Positions 15,964 through 25,229 of a stretch of DNA of 38,232 nucleotides are shown piece after piece. The position numbers and the translations under genes are program-made. A model generated the notes under the pieces. The model worked only from the letters and a program-made list of their open reading frames with translations. It searched no databases and had not been told where the DNA came from. Origin of the DNA: JAEDES01 sp045649455 (GTDB taxonomy: Bacteria > Bacillota_I > Bacilli_A > RF39 > UBA660); NCBI GenBank assembly GCA_045649455.1, contig JAZRPV010000053.1, forward strand, positions 1-38,232, written 5' to 3'. The first letter of the stretch is position 1, and each line of letters starts with the position of its first letter.

Positions 15964-17322
15964 ATGGCACTAAGAAATATGCCAAGTAATATTGAATCAG
16001 AACAATCCTTATTAGGAGCATGTTTCTTATCAAAATATGCCCTACAAAAAGCAGGAGAAACATTATTACCTGAGTCATTCTACGACGAAAAAAATGGAAA
16101 AATCTATGCAGCAATGTTAAATTTAATGGAAGATAAAACACCAATTGATTTAACAACAGTAACAAGTTATCTAAAAAATCATAATCAACTTACAGAAGTA
16201 GGAGGAGTAGAATACTTAACAGAAGTATTAAATATTGTTCCAACTGCTGCCAATGCTGATTATTATATAAAAGATATTGAAGAATCTCATCTATTAAGAA
16301 ATCTTATTACTACTGCAGAGGAAATTGCATCAGGAGGATATCAAACAGATTTAACAGTAAATGATATCTTAGATAATGCTGAAAAGAAAATTTTAAATAT
16401 TGTAAAAAACAGAAAAGCTAGTGAATTTAGATCAATTAAAGATGTATTAGCAAAAACACAATCTGATTTAGAAAGATTATCTGAAAATAAAGGTGAAATT
16501 ACAGGTTTATCAACAGGATGGTATGACTTAGATAAATTAACTACAGGGTTACATGCTAATGAATTTATAATAATAGCCGCTCGTCCTGCTATGGGAAAAA
16601 CAGCCTTTGCATTAAATTTAGCTACACATGTTGCTATGACACAACCAAAATCTGTTGCATTATTTAACTTGGAAATGTCTGCAGAACAATTAGCAATGCG
16701 TATTCTATCGTCTCTTGGACAATTAGAAGGATTTAAGTTAAGAACAGGAAACTTAATGAACAATGATTGGAAAAGAATCAATGAAGCAGTATCACAATTA
16801 TCAACAACTAATCTAGTAATTGACGATACTCCAGGTATAACAATTGGTGAAATAAGAGCAAAATGTAGACGACTAGCCAGTAGTGAAAAGGGACTAGCTC
16901 TAGTAATGATTGACTACTTACAATTAATTTCTGGTGGAAAAAACTATGGTTCAAATCGTCAACAAGAAGTTTCGGATATATCCAGAAGTTTAAAAACTTT
17001 AGCGTTAGAATTAGGTGTACCAGTAATTGCCTTATCACAATTATCACGTAGTGTTGAAGGAAGAGAAGATAAGCGACCTTTAATGAGTGACTTACGTGAA
17101 TCAGGATCAATTGAACAAGACGCCGATATTGTAGCATTCTTATATCGTGATGATTATTATAATAAAGAAGCTCGTACTGAAGACAATAACAGTATAAGTG
17201 AATTAATCATTGGAAAACACCGTAATGGTCCAACCGCTACAATCGAATTATTATTTAAAAAGAATACATCAACATTCCTAAATCTTAGAAAAGAAAAGGA
17301 CAATGTGGAGGGGATACAATAA
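15964..17322 (+). CDS. dnaB: Replicative DNA helicase DnaB-type (DnaC in Bacillus)
   Basis: This hexameric 5'-3' helicase unwinds the replication fork. The 452-residue protein has the N-terminal primase-interacting domain (MPSNIESEQSLLGA, about 7-105), a linker and the RecA-like motor. Walker A is ARPAMGKT (206-213), Walker B is in LVMIDYLQLI (about 315), and PVIALSQLSR and RPLMSDLRESG follow. The family C-terminus with FLYRDDYY and IIGKHRNGPT is intact, and no intein is present. GAGGTGA lies before ATG 15964. It shares TAATG with the next gene, so stop and start overlap by one base. Confidence 0.97.
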   Translation: MALRNMPSNIESEQSLLGACFLSKYALQKAGETLLPESFYDEKNGKIYAAMLNLMEDKTPIDLTTVTSYLKNHNQLTEVGGVEYLTEVLNIVPTAANADYYIKDIEESHLLRNLITTAEEIASGGYQTDLTVNDILDNAEKKILNIVKNRKASEFRSIKDVLAKTQSDLERLSENKGEITGLSTGWYDLDKLTTGLHANEFIIIAARPAMGKTAFALNLATHVAMTQPKSVALFNLEMSAEQLAMRILSSLGQLEGFKLRTGNLMNNDWKRINEAVSQLSTTNLVIDDTPGITIGEIRAKCRRLASSEKGLALVMIDYLQLISGGKNYGSNRQQEVSDISRSLKTLALELGVPVIALSQLSRSVEGREDKRPLMSDLRESGSIEQDADIVAFLYRDDYYNKEARTEDNNSISELIIGKHRNGPTATIELLFKKNTSTFLNLRKEKDNVEGIQ

Positions 17323-18833
17323 TGAAAAAGAATCTTAAGACTATAACGATTCTGCTAATTATTCTATGCTCAGTAATAACAACAGGAGCAACACTAGTAA
17401 CAAAAACGCCTCAAAAAGTATATAGAGTATATTTAAAAGGTGAATCACTAGGAATAATTAAATCAAAAACAGCACTTGAAGATTACATCAACGAAAAACA
17501 AATTGAAATAAAGAAAAAATACGATGTAGATAAAGTATATATTCCATCTGATTTGGATATTGTAAAAGAAGTAACTTTTAATAACAATATTACTTCAATT
17601 AAAAAGATTTATAACAAAATAAAAGATAAATCACCATTTACAATCAGTGGATACAAAGTTAGTATCAAAGGAGTAGATGCTAAAACGCTACATGGACAAG
17701 ATATTTCTACAAAAAGTTTAACATTATATGTATTAGATAAAGAAGTATTTAAAAAGTCTATTTATAATACAGTAAAAGCCTTTATCCCAGAAGCAAATTA
17801 TGAAGCTTTTGCAAATGATACACAAACAGAAATTACTGATACTGGAGAAATAATTGAAAACATTTATATTCAAAATAAAATAACAATTAAAGAACAAAAT
17901 ATACCAGTAAATAAAGTGATTTATCAAGAAGAAAAAGAATTAAGTCAATATTTAATGTTTGGGACAACAGATCCACAACAAACATATACAGTTAGAGAAG
18001 GAGATACAATTGCAGATGTAGCCTTCAATAATAAAGTATCAACAGAAGAATTCTTAATCGCAAATCCTGAATTCACAAATGAAAAAAGTTTGTTATATCC
18101 AGGACAAAAAGTTACAATTGGTATTTTGAAACCACAATTTAATGTTCTTCAACAAGATTATGTTGTAAAACGTGAAGTAACAAACTACCAAACAGAAACA
18201 AGATTAGATAATAGCAAATATACAAATTATTCAGTAACACTTCAAAACGGTATTAAAGGTGAAAATAAAGTAACGCAAAGAATTACAAAAATCAATGGAC
18301 AAATTACAAATATTGAACCTTTAAATACAGAAGTATTAAAAGAACCAGTAAAAGAAATTGTTGTAAAAGGAACAAGAACTTATAACACAGGATGGGGAAC
18401 AGTAGTACCTGTTGGTGGAAACTGGGGATGGCCAGCTTCATGTTCATCTGTATCAAGTCATTATGGATGGCGTTGGGGAACATTACACGATGGAATGGAT
18501 ATTGCTGGATGTGGACATGGATCTAATATCTTCGCTGCAGAAGCTGGAGTAGTAGTAGAATCAAGAAAGAAATATGGTGGATATGCTGGAGGATATGGAG
18601 ATAATGGTGAATATATCATCATTGACCATGGAAATGGATTCTTCACAATATATGCACACATGTGTCCAGGATGTCGTTATGTTAAAGCTGGAGATAGAGT
18701 ATATAAAGGTCAGCCAATTGGTGGTATGGGTAGAACCGGGGCTGCAACAGGAGTACACTTACACTTTGGATTATGGAGTGGAAAACCTTACTCAGGTGGT
18801 TCTAGAGCCTTAAATCCAATGACATTGTATTAA
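17322..18833 (+). CDS. Exported LysM-G5-M23 peptidoglycan endopeptidase
   Basis: The 503-residue protein begins with a hydrophobic signal or anchor (about 6-28) and an extracytoplasmic region without recognised domains. A LysM domain follows (YTVREGDTIADVAF to YPGQKVTI, about 222-265), then a G5-like beta domain (about 275-350) and a C-terminal M23 metallopeptidase. The M23 site looks complete: LHDGMD gives the first His and Asp, YAHM the middle His, and HLHF (479-482) the HxH pair. Such enzymes cleave peptide cross-links for cell growth or separation. Extra cysteines (in ASCSS, AGCGHG, MCPGC) could form disulfides. Its start overlaps the dnaB stop as TAATG, and its stop overlaps walJ the same way. 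Confidence 0.9.
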   Translation: MKKNLKTITILLIILCSVITTGATLVTKTPQKVYRVYLKGESLGIIKSKTALEDYINEKQIEIKKKYDVDKVYIPSDLDIVKEVTFNNNITSIKKIYNKIKDKSPFTISGYKVSIKGVDAKTLHGQDISTKSLTLYVLDKEVFKKSIYNTVKAFIPEANYEAFANDTQTEITDTGEIIENIYIQNKITIKEQNIPVNKVIYQEEKELSQYLMFGTTDPQQTYTVREGDTIADVAFNNKVSTEEFLIANPEFTNEKSLLYPGQKVTIGILKPQFNVLQQDYVVKREVTNYQTETRLDNSKYTNYSVTLQNGIKGENKVTQRITKINGQITNIEPLNTEVLKEPVKEIVVKGTRTYNTGWGTVVPVGGNWGWPASCSSVSSHYGWRWGTLHDGMDIAGCGHGSNIFAAEAGVVVESRKKYGGYAGGYGDNGEYIIIDHGNGFFTIYAHMCPGCRYVKAGDRVYKGQPIGGMGRTGAATGVHLHFGLWSGKPYSGGSRALNPMTLY

Positions 18834-19582
18834 TGAAAATACAAACAATCGCAAGTGGATCAAAAGGAAATTGTTCAATTATATTATGTGGTGATACCAA
18901 TATAATCATTGATATGGGAGTTTCCTACTTAACTTTAAAAAAGAGTTTAGAAGAAAATTCCCTTTCTTTTGAACAATTTTCTGGAATTTTAATTACCCAT
19001 TGTCATAAAGATCATATCAATGGACTTGCTTCATTAGTAAAACATACTAATTTACATGCATTTATACCAAGAGATATGTATGACAGTTTAAAAGAATATA
19101 TACCACTATCAAGATGTAATTTTATAGATGATAATTTTAATATAAATGATGTAGAAATAGAATTAATTCATACATCTCATGATGCTCCATCATCTGTAGG
19201 ATTTATAATTAATCATAACGACAAAAGTCTTGTATACGTAACCGATACAGGATATATAAATAGAAAATATCTAGCAAAAATGGTAAATAAAGATTTATAT
19301 CTAATTGAAAGTAATCATGATGAAGTAATGTTAATGGATGGACCATATCCAAGATTCTTAAAAGAAAGAGTTATTAGTGATAGTGGTCACTTATCAAATG
19401 CAACAACATCAAAATACTTAAAGAAAATAATTGGTCCAAAAACAAAGAATATTATTCTTGCCCATCTAAGTGAAAAAAATAATACAGAAGAAAAAGCCTT
19501 AGAAGCAATTAAAGAGCAAGATATAGATATAACTATAACAATCGCTAAACAATATGAAAATGGCCCAATAATAGAGGTGTAA
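18833..19582 (+). CDS. walJ: MBL-fold hydrolase WalJ (YycJ)
   Basis: The 249-residue protein is a metallo-beta-lactamase-fold hydrolase of the YycJ/WalJ family, linked in other Firmicutes to the WalRK cell-wall regulon and to DNA processing. The start MKIQTIASGSKGNCSII is typical. The metal motif is THCHKDH (His56, His58, Asp60, His61), and later ligands lie in HTSHDAPSS, VTDTG and ILAHLSE. In Bacillus walJ follows walR-walK-yycH-yycI. Here those genes are absent and it follows a cell-wall peptidase instead, while rlmH remains just downstream. Confidence 0.93.
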   Translation: MKIQTIASGSKGNCSIILCGDTNIIIDMGVSYLTLKKSLEENSLSFEQFSGILITHCHKDHINGLASLVKHTNLHAFIPRDMYDSLKEYIPLSRCNFIDDNFNINDVEIELIHTSHDAPSSVGFIINHNDKSLVYVTDTGYINRKYLAKMVNKDLYLIESNHDEVMLMDGPYPRFLKERVISDSGHLSNATTSKYLKKIIGPKTKNIILAHLSEKNNTEEKALEAIKEQDIDITITIAKQYENGPIIEV

Positions 19583-19583
19583 T

Positions 19584-20039
19584 ATGATAAAATTAATCAC
19601 TGTAGGAACAATAAAAGAAAAATATCTAAAAGATGCTATTGAAGAATATACTAAAAGAATAAAAAAATATACTAATATTGAATTAATCGAAGTAAAAGAT
19701 GAAGGTTTAGTAGAAGAATCAAAAGCAATTTCCTTAGAAGCTGAAAAAATAAAAAAACATCTAAGTCCTAGAGATTACATAGTAACGATGGAAATAGAAG
19801 GAAAACAACTAACATCAGAAGAATTTTCAGAAAAACTAAATCAAATTCAAATAGAAAATAGTAATATAGTTTTCATAATAGGTGGAAGTTATGGACTAAG
19901 TGATGAAATTAAACAACTATCAAAATTACATCTATCCTTCTCAAAAATGACATTCCCTCATCAACTATTTAGAGTCCTTCTCCTAGAACAAATATATCGT
20001 TGTTATAAAATCCTTAACAATGAAAGTTATCACAAGTAG
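19584..20039 (+). CDS. rlmH: 23S rRNA (pseudouridine-1915-N3) methyltransferase RlmH
   Basis: RlmH is the small SPOUT enzyme that methylates pseudouridine 1915 on 70S ribosomes. The 151-residue protein has MIKLITVGTIKEKYLKDAI at the start. The SAM-binding trefoil knot follows, with FIIGGSYGLSDEI and SFSKMTFPHQLFRVLLLEQIYR, ending NNESYHK. GAGGTGT lies before its ATG, and it begins 1 base after the walJ stop. The walJ-rlmH neighbourhood is conserved in Bacilli. Length is slightly below the 156-159 typical elsewhere but all motifs are present. Confidence 0.97.
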   Translation: MIKLITVGTIKEKYLKDAIEEYTKRIKKYTNIELIEVKDEGLVEESKAISLEAEKIKKHLSPRDYIVTMEIEGKQLTSEEFSEKLNQIQIENSNIVFIIGGSYGLSDEIKQLSKLHLSFSKMTFPHQLFRVLLLEQIYRCYKILNNESYHK

Positions 20040-20048
20040 GAGGCAAAT

Positions 20049-20711
20049 ATGATAGGAAATACATGGGATAATTTATTAAAAGAAGAAGTGAATAAAGAAT
20101 ACTTCAAAACACTAATAAATTATATAAATGAAGAATATAAAGAAAAAACTATTTATCCAAAAAAAACAGAAGTATTTAATGCCTTTAAATACACTGATTA
20201 CGATAATGTAAAAGTAGTAATTCTAGGTCAAGATCCATATCATGGACCTAATCAAGCAGAAGGTTTATCATTCTCAGTAAGTAATGAAGTAATTAAACCA
20301 CCATCATTAAAAAACATTTTTAAAGAACTAGAAAGTGATTTAGGAATACCTTTTCCAGAATATAATTCACTTAAACCTTGGGCTAAAGAAGGTGTTTTAC
20401 TACTTAATGCAGTACTCACAGTAGAAGAACATAAGCCTGCATCTCATGCAAATAAAGGATGGGAAACATTCACTGATGAAATCATAAAAATACTAAATAA
20501 AAAAGAAGAACCAGTAGTCTTCATTTTATGGGGAAATTATGCTAGAGAAAAGAAAGTATATATAACAAACCCAATTCATTATATAATTGAATCTCCTCAT
20601 CCATCACCATTCTCTGCAAGAAATGGCTTCTTCGGAAGTAAACCATTTTCAAAGACAAATGAATTCTTAAAAAGTAAAGGAATCAAAGAAATAAATTGGA
20701 ATGTAGAATAA
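20049..20711 (+). CDS. ung: Uracil-DNA glycosylase, family 1
   Basis: UDG removes uracil from DNA to start base excision repair. The 220-residue protein carries the catalytic water-activating motif GQDPYHG with Asp62 and the uracil-binding SFSV and LLLNAVLTVE blocks. The DNA-intercalation motif is HPSPFSARNGFFG, with the catalytic His in SPHPSP. Length is standard. AGTAGGAGG precedes the ATG at 20049, 9 bases after rlmH. A terminator closes this long operon directly after its stop. Confidence 0.97.
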   Translation: MIGNTWDNLLKEEVNKEYFKTLINYINEEYKEKTIYPKKTEVFNAFKYTDYDNVKVVILGQDPYHGPNQAEGLSFSVSNEVIKPPSLKNIFKELESDLGIPFPEYNSLKPWAKEGVLLLNAVLTVEEHKPASHANKGWETFTDEIIKILNKKEEPVVFILWGNYAREKKVYITNPIHYIIESPHPSPFSARNGFFGSKPFSKTNEFLKSKGIKEINWNVE

Positions 20712-20736
20712 GAAATAGTTAGCTATTTCTTTTTTT
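20710..20736 (+). terminator. Intrinsic terminator after ung
   Basis: A 9-bp stem AAGAAATAG / CTATTTCTT with loop TTAG is followed by T to 20736. The stem begins inside the ung stop codon. Confidence 0.88.
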
Positions 20737-20772
20737 ATTGTATTTTGATATATTTAAATCAAGAGGTAGTGT

Positions 20773-21540
20773 ATGAAAAAAGTAATAATTATTTTATCAA
20801 CAATAATAGTATTAATAATAGGAATAGTTCTATTTATTTATAGAGAACAAAGTGTCGCCATACTTGGATATCATTCATTTATTGAATCAGATAAAAGAGT
20901 AGAACAAAATATAACGGATAATATGATTATGGATATATCCATATTTGAAGAACAACTTAAGTATTTAAAAAAACATAATTATAAAACTTTAACTATGGCA
21001 GAATTTGAATGTTTCCATAGAGGAGAGTGTAAAATACCAAGAAAAAGTGTCTTAATCACCATGGACGATGGGTATCAATCAAATTATGACTTAGCTTTCC
21101 CACTCCTAAAGAAATATAATATGAATGCTACTGTATTTTATCTAGGAATAAATGAAGATGGACATAACGAACAATATATGTCGAAAGAAACACTAGATAA
21201 AGTTATGAAAGAATATCCAAATATCACAATTGCATCTCATTCGTATAATCTTCATATAGAAGGTTCAATAAACCAATCTAAAGAAGAATTAAAGAAAGAT
21301 ATCAAAAAACAAAAGAAAATAGTTAATAGTAGATATTATGCATATCCTTTTGGAGCACATAACAAAAATATGATTAATGCTTTAAAAGAAGAAAACTATG
21401 TTATGGCCTTTACTTTTGGTCCAGGAAAAGAGCATAGAAAAGCTACAAGAAAAGATGATAAATATCAAATACCTAGATTAAATATATCTAATGATATGCC
21501 AATGTGGAAATTTAAATTAAGAATAGTTTTACCAAAATAA
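20773..21540 (+). CDS. Membrane-anchored polysaccharide deacetylase
   Basis: This 255-residue protein has a short N-terminal membrane helix (about 4-22) and an extracellular NodB-type domain of carbohydrate esterase family 4. The motifs are TMDDGY (catalytic and metal Asp), SHSYNLH (metal histidines), YAYPFG and the C-terminal IPRLNI. The early blocks AILGYHSF and LKKHNYKTLTMAEF resemble the IcaB/PgaB and Bacillus sub-branch that deacetylates cell-surface GlcNAc polymers or peptidoglycan. Exact substrate is not readable. It is transcribed alone, between the ung terminator and a bidirectional terminator. AGAGGTAGTG precedes its ATG; I saw no strong promoter. Confidence 0.88.
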   Translation: MKKVIIILSTIIVLIIGIVLFIYREQSVAILGYHSFIESDKRVEQNITDNMIMDISIFEEQLKYLKKHNYKTLTMAEFECFHRGECKIPRKSVLITMDDGYQSNYDLAFPLLKKYNMNATVFYLGINEDGHNEQYMSKETLDKVMKEYPNITIASHSYNLHIEGSINQSKEELKKDIKKQKKIVNSRYYAYPFGAHNKNMINALKEENYVMAFTFGPGKEHRKATRKDDKYQIPRLNISNDMPMWKFKLRIVLPK

Positions 21541-21562
21541 AAACACCAAAAGGTGTTTTTTT
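21541..21562. terminator. Bidirectional terminator between convergent genes
   Basis: Stem AAACACC (21541-21547) / GGTGTTT (21552-21558) with loop AAAA has a T run on the + strand and a run of A upstream that becomes a U run on the - strand. It serves the deacetylase gene and pta. Confidence 0.85.
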
Positions 21563-21566
21563 ATTA

Positions 21567-22562
21567 TTAATTATTTTGAGCTTGAACTGCTGTAATTGCA
21601 ACAACTCCAACGATATCATCAGCGCTACATCCACGAGATAAATCATTAACAGGAGCAGCTATACCTTGACATATTGGTCCATAAGCTTCGGCTTTAGCAA
21701 GTCTTTGAACTAATTTATATCCAATATTTCCAGCATCTAAGTCAGGGAATATTAATACATTAGCATGACCAGCAACTTCGCTTTCAGGGGCCTTAGACTT
21801 AGCAATTTCAGGTACTATAGCAGCATCTAATTGCATTTCTCCATCGATTTTATATTGAGGATACATTTCTTTAGCAATTCTAACACCCTCTACAACCTTA
21901 TCAACATCAGCATGAGCAGCACTACCCATAGTTGAATGAGATAACATTGCTACTCTAGGTTCAGCTTCCACAAGTAATTTAAAACTTTCAGCACTACTAG
22001 CAGCAATGGCAGCTAACTTTTCAGGAGTAGGGTTTTGTTCAAGTCCTGAATCTCCAAATATAAATGTACCATTTTCACCATATTCACAATCAGGCACAAC
22101 CATTAAGAAGAATGCTGATACAAGCATAACTCCAGGTTTAGTTTTAATAATTTGTAATGCAGGTCTAAGTGTATTAGAAGTAGAGTGACATGCACCTGAT
22201 ACAACACCATCAGCACGACCAGTCTTAACTAACATACATGCATAATACATATAATCTTCTAATAATAACTTTTTAGCTTCATCATAAGTCATACCTTTAC
22301 TTTTTCTTAATTCTACTAGTTCATTAATTAACTCTTCAGTATAATCTTCAGTAAAAGGATCTACTATAATAGCTTTACTAATATCATATCCTTGAGAAAT
22401 CTCTAAAATATCTTCTTTCTTACCAACAATAACAACTTCTGCAAGATCTTCTTTTAAAATCTTTTCAGCAGCTTCAATAACTCTTTTATCCATTGATTCT
22501 GGTAAAACAATTCTCTTTTTATCGCTTTTTGCTCTCTCTTTAATTCTGTCTATAAAATTCAT
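21567..22562 (-). CDS. pta: Phosphate acetyltransferase
   Basis: Pta converts acetyl-CoA and phosphate to acetyl phosphate, the step before acetate kinase in acetate fermentation. The 331-residue start MNFIDRIKERAKSD (ATG ending at 22562) has AGGATGTG upstream on the minus strand. A longer frame with MRNRMCS would overlap lemA and is less likely. Family blocks are RIVLPESMDKRVIEAA, RADGVVSGACHSTSNTLRPALQ, FGDSGLEQNPT, LSHSTMGSA, DGEMQLDAA and FPDLDAGNIGYKLVQRL. It is the short Pta form without a regulatory domain. It is last in a minus-strand pbp-lemA-pta string and about where pta lies in B. subtilis relative to ung. Confidence 0.96.
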   Translation of the reverse strand: MNFIDRIKERAKSDKKRIVLPESMDKRVIEAAEKILKEDLAEVVIVGKKEDILEISQGYDISKAIIVDPFTEDYTEELINELVELRKSKGMTYDEAKKLLLEDYMYYACMLVKTGRADGVVSGACHSTSNTLRPALQIIKTKPGVMLVSAFFLMVVPDCEYGENGTFIFGDSGLEQNPTPEKLAAIAASSAESFKLLVEAEPRVAMLSHSTMGSAAHADVDKVVEGVRIAKEMYPQYKIDGEMQLDAAIVPEIAKSKAPESEVAGHANVLIFPDLDAGNIGYKLVQRLAKAEAYGPICQGIAAPVNDLSRGCSADDIVGVVAITAVQAQNN

Positions 22563-22572
22563 ACTACACATC

Positions 22573-23106
22573 CTATTTCTCATTTAATATTTCATACATT
22601 TCTCTTTTTTCATTATTATGAAATTGTTTCTTTTTATATCTAAATAAAAATGCAATTAATTTAGAAGGGAAACTCATAACTAATTTATTAAATTCAACAA
22701 CACTGTCATTATAATAATTAATTGATCCTACAATCATATCTTCATTATCATTAAGTTCTTCAATAATACTAACTAAAGACTCACTCTTATATAATTTTTC
22801 ATTCTCATCTAATAGTTTAAATAAATCATAAGCACAATCTTTTAAAATACTATTAATTTCAAAATGATTAAAATTATTACCATCCCAATCATTAATCTTT
22901 TCTAAAAATTCATCTAATTTTAATTCTTTCTTAATAATAGGTCTAGTTCTTTCTAATAATTCACGTTTTTTATCTAATAAAACCCCAATATTATTTTCTG
23001 CTTCATCAATTTTTATAATGCAAAATTGAAATTTATTATGATAAATAGATATTATAGTTACTAATATAAATAATAGTCCTACAACACTACCAATAATTAT
23101 ATACAT
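22573..23106 (-). CDS. LemA family membrane protein
   Basis: The 177-residue protein has one N-terminal membrane helix (about 2-21) followed by an alpha-helical domain. The C-terminal signature NYYNDSVVEFNKLVMSFPSK, continuing with LIAFLFRYKKKQF, is the most conserved part of LemA proteins. LemA function is not settled. No HtpX-type protease or TPM-domain gene is adjacent, although these are common LemA neighbours. The minus-strand ATG follows GAGGTGATGAT. Its stop lies 10 bases before the pta start, so the two are probably cotranscribed from the promoter at 23130-23158. The central region is more divergent than usual. Confidence 0.85.
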   Translation of the reverse strand: MYIIIGSVVGLLFILVTIISIYHNKFQFCIIKIDEAENNIGVLLDKKRELLERTRPIIKKELKLDEFLEKINDWDGNNFNHFEINSILKDCAYDLFKLLDENEKLYKSESLVSIIEELNDNEDMIVGSINYYNDSVVEFNKLVMSFPSKLIAFLFRYKKKQFHNNEKREMYEILNEK

Positions 23107-23129
23107 ATCATCACCTCAATGCTATACCA

Positions 23130-23158
23130 ATTATAGCAAAAAAGGCCTATCAAATCAA
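23130..23158 (-). promoter_or_regulatory. Promoter for lemA-pta
   Basis: Reading the minus strand, TTGATT (23158-23153), 17 bases and TATAAT (23135-23130) with a TGC extension make a strong promoter. It lies between the PBP stop and the lemA start. Confidence 0.8.
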
Positions 23159-23160
23159 TT

Positions 23161-25122
23161 CTAAGTGCCTACTTCATTAGAATAAATTTCATCAAATACT
23201 GGATCACTAGCATTAGGTTCTGTTCCCTTTAAAAAATACATCAGAACCTTCTTACTTTTATCATCATTAACAGGTCTTCCTGATATAGGATCAACAAATA
23301 CGCCTGAAACATTATTAGGAACCTCATACCAAACAGATTTATTATCTTTACCTATCTCATATGATTCAATTGAATTAAACCATATATTTTGAGCATATTT
23401 ATACTCCGTAGAATTAATATTGCGATTATCATCATAACCAACCCAAACTCCAGTAACAATATCTTTATTGTATCCAATATACCAATTATCAGTATTAGTA
23501 GTACCACTTTTAATTGCATAAGTATGAGTTAATTTATTAGCAAGATTAACTGCCGTAGGATAATTATAATCAATAAAATTAGTATTATAAGTACAAGTAA
23601 GCATATTATTTAAAATAAAAACTAAACTTGGATTAAGTACTAATTCTTTATCATGATTACATTCATATAAAACATTTCCATCTAAATCTTCGATTTTTTC
23701 AATTAGATGAGGTTTAATCTTATAACCAAGGTTTGCAAATGCTGAGTATCCAGAAACCATTTCAATAATATTAATCTCATTTGTACCAAGAGGTAAAGAA
23801 GGAATATTTTCTAATTTAGCAGTTATCCCAACTCTTCTAGCAGTATTAATTAATGATTCTCCTCCAAGAAACAAATGAGTTTTAACAGCATATATATTTT
23901 CAGAATAACTAATAGCAGCAGCCATTGAAATAGGTCTATTACCATACTTATTATTATAGTTTTTAGGAGAATAATCATCACCAGTTGCAAAAGAAAAGGT
24001 TGTCTCTTCGCTAGTAAAAGCACTACTAGAAGTAAAACCATTCTCCAAAGCTGTATAATACAAAAATGGTTTCATAGTTGAACCAACTTGTCTTAAAGAA
24101 TCAGTAGCTCTATTATATGAAGATATTTCATAATTTTTCCCACCAATTAAAGCAATAATTCCACCAGTATCTGGTTTAATCATCACAGAAGCAACTTCTA
24201 ATTCGCTAGTACCTAAAGATTCATTAATAGAATCTTCTAATTTCTTTTGAGCATTATAATCTAAATTTGTATAAATCTTTAAACCTGTCATTTCATTATA
24301 ATTTTTAGGAATAGAATTAATACTCTCTAATTCATCCAAAACAGCATCTTTATAATACATTAAAGAAGTAACTTCATCATTACTATTAGTTTTAGTAAAA
24401 ATAAGTTCTTCATTAAAAGCAGTATCAGCCTCATTCTCAGTAATGTATCCATTATTAACCATTGTATTTAAAACAACACGTTGTCTTTTCTTAGCTAAAT
24501 CATAATTAATTAAAGGAGAGTAATTTGAAGGTGCTTTGGGAATCCCAACTAAAATACTAGCTTCAGCAAGACTTAATTCACTAGCAGTCTTATTAAAGTA
24601 ATACTTACTAGCATTTTCAATTCCGTATTTACCGTGACCATAATTAATAGTATTTAAATATCCCTCTAAGATCTCATCTTTAGAATAATCATCTTCAATT
24701 CTAAGCGTATACCACATCTCATCCCATTTTCTTTTCCAAGTCTTATCAAACTCTAAAAATAAATTTTTAGCATACTGCTGACTAATAGTAGAAGCACCTT
24801 GAATAGTCGCTCTATTAACAATATTTATATAACTAGCCTTAATAATTCTAAGTAAATCAAAACCAAAATGTTTATAAAAATTCTTATCTTCAGTAGAAAT
24901 AGTAGCATTAATTAAATCTTTGCTTATATTATCTAAACTAATCCATTCTTTAGATTCATTTCCTTTAAAAAATATACTACCAGTACTATCCATTAACTGA
25001 ATACTATTAGTACTATTTATATTTAAACTAGGTGAAAGTTTAACATATAAAATACTACAACCAATACCAATAATTCCAATAAAAATCATAAAAACAAAGC
25101 ATCTTTTCATAAATTTACCCAT
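23161..25122 (-). CDS. Class A penicillin-binding protein (transglycosylase/transpeptidase)
   Basis: This 653-residue bifunctional peptidoglycan synthase starts at the ATG ending at 25122, with GAGGAGA upstream; the longer frame runs into the divergent promoter region. It has a membrane anchor (about 5-27). The GT51 domain carries the catalytic Glu78 in TEDKNFYKHFG and the GASTISQQYAKNLFL motif. The transpeptidase domain has STMK (348-351, nucleophile Ser348), SEN (407-409) and KSGTT (538-542). All active-site motifs are intact. The location between pta and DUF1934-argS matches pbpG (ywhE) in B. subtilis, a spore peptidoglycan PBP. That orthology is inferred from synteny only. Confidence 0.93.
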   Translation of the reverse strand: MGKFMKRCFVFMIFIGIIGIGCSILYVKLSPSLNINSTNSIQLMDSTGSIFFKGNESKEWISLDNISKDLINATISTEDKNFYKHFGFDLLRIIKASYINIVNRATIQGASTISQQYAKNLFLEFDKTWKRKWDEMWYTLRIEDDYSKDEILEGYLNTINYGHGKYGIENASKYYFNKTASELSLAEASILVGIPKAPSNYSPLINYDLAKKRQRVVLNTMVNNGYITENEADTAFNEELIFTKTNSNDEVTSLMYYKDAVLDELESINSIPKNYNEMTGLKIYTNLDYNAQKKLEDSINESLGTSELEVASVMIKPDTGGIIALIGGKNYEISSYNRATDSLRQVGSTMKPFLYYTALENGFTSSSAFTSEETTFSFATGDDYSPKNYNNKYGNRPISMAAAISYSENIYAVKTHLFLGGESLINTARRVGITAKLENIPSLPLGTNEINIIEMVSGYSAFANLGYKIKPHLIEKIEDLDGNVLYECNHDKELVLNPSLVFILNNMLTCTYNTNFIDYNYPTAVNLANKLTHTYAIKSGTTNTDNWYIGYNKDIVTGVWVGYDDNRNINSTEYKYAQNIWFNSIESYEIGKDNKSVWYEVPNNVSGVFVDPISGRPVNDDKSKKVLMYFLKGTEPNASDPVFDEIYSNEVGT

Positions 25123-25190
25123 AAAATGATTCTCCTCGTTATTATTATTGATTACAATTACCAAAATATGTATAAAAATAACTAAAAGTG

Positions 25191-25199
25191 TGCTATAAT
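25191..25199 (+). promoter_or_regulatory. Extended -10 promoter for the DUF1934-argS operon
   Basis: TGCTATAAT is a perfect extended -10. The -35 region is poor (TATAAA at 17 bases). It excludes the longer open frame starting at 25188 as the true coding start. Confidence 0.7.
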
Positions 25200-25229
25200 C
25201 TAAACTATGAATTTGAAAGAGGTGATATT

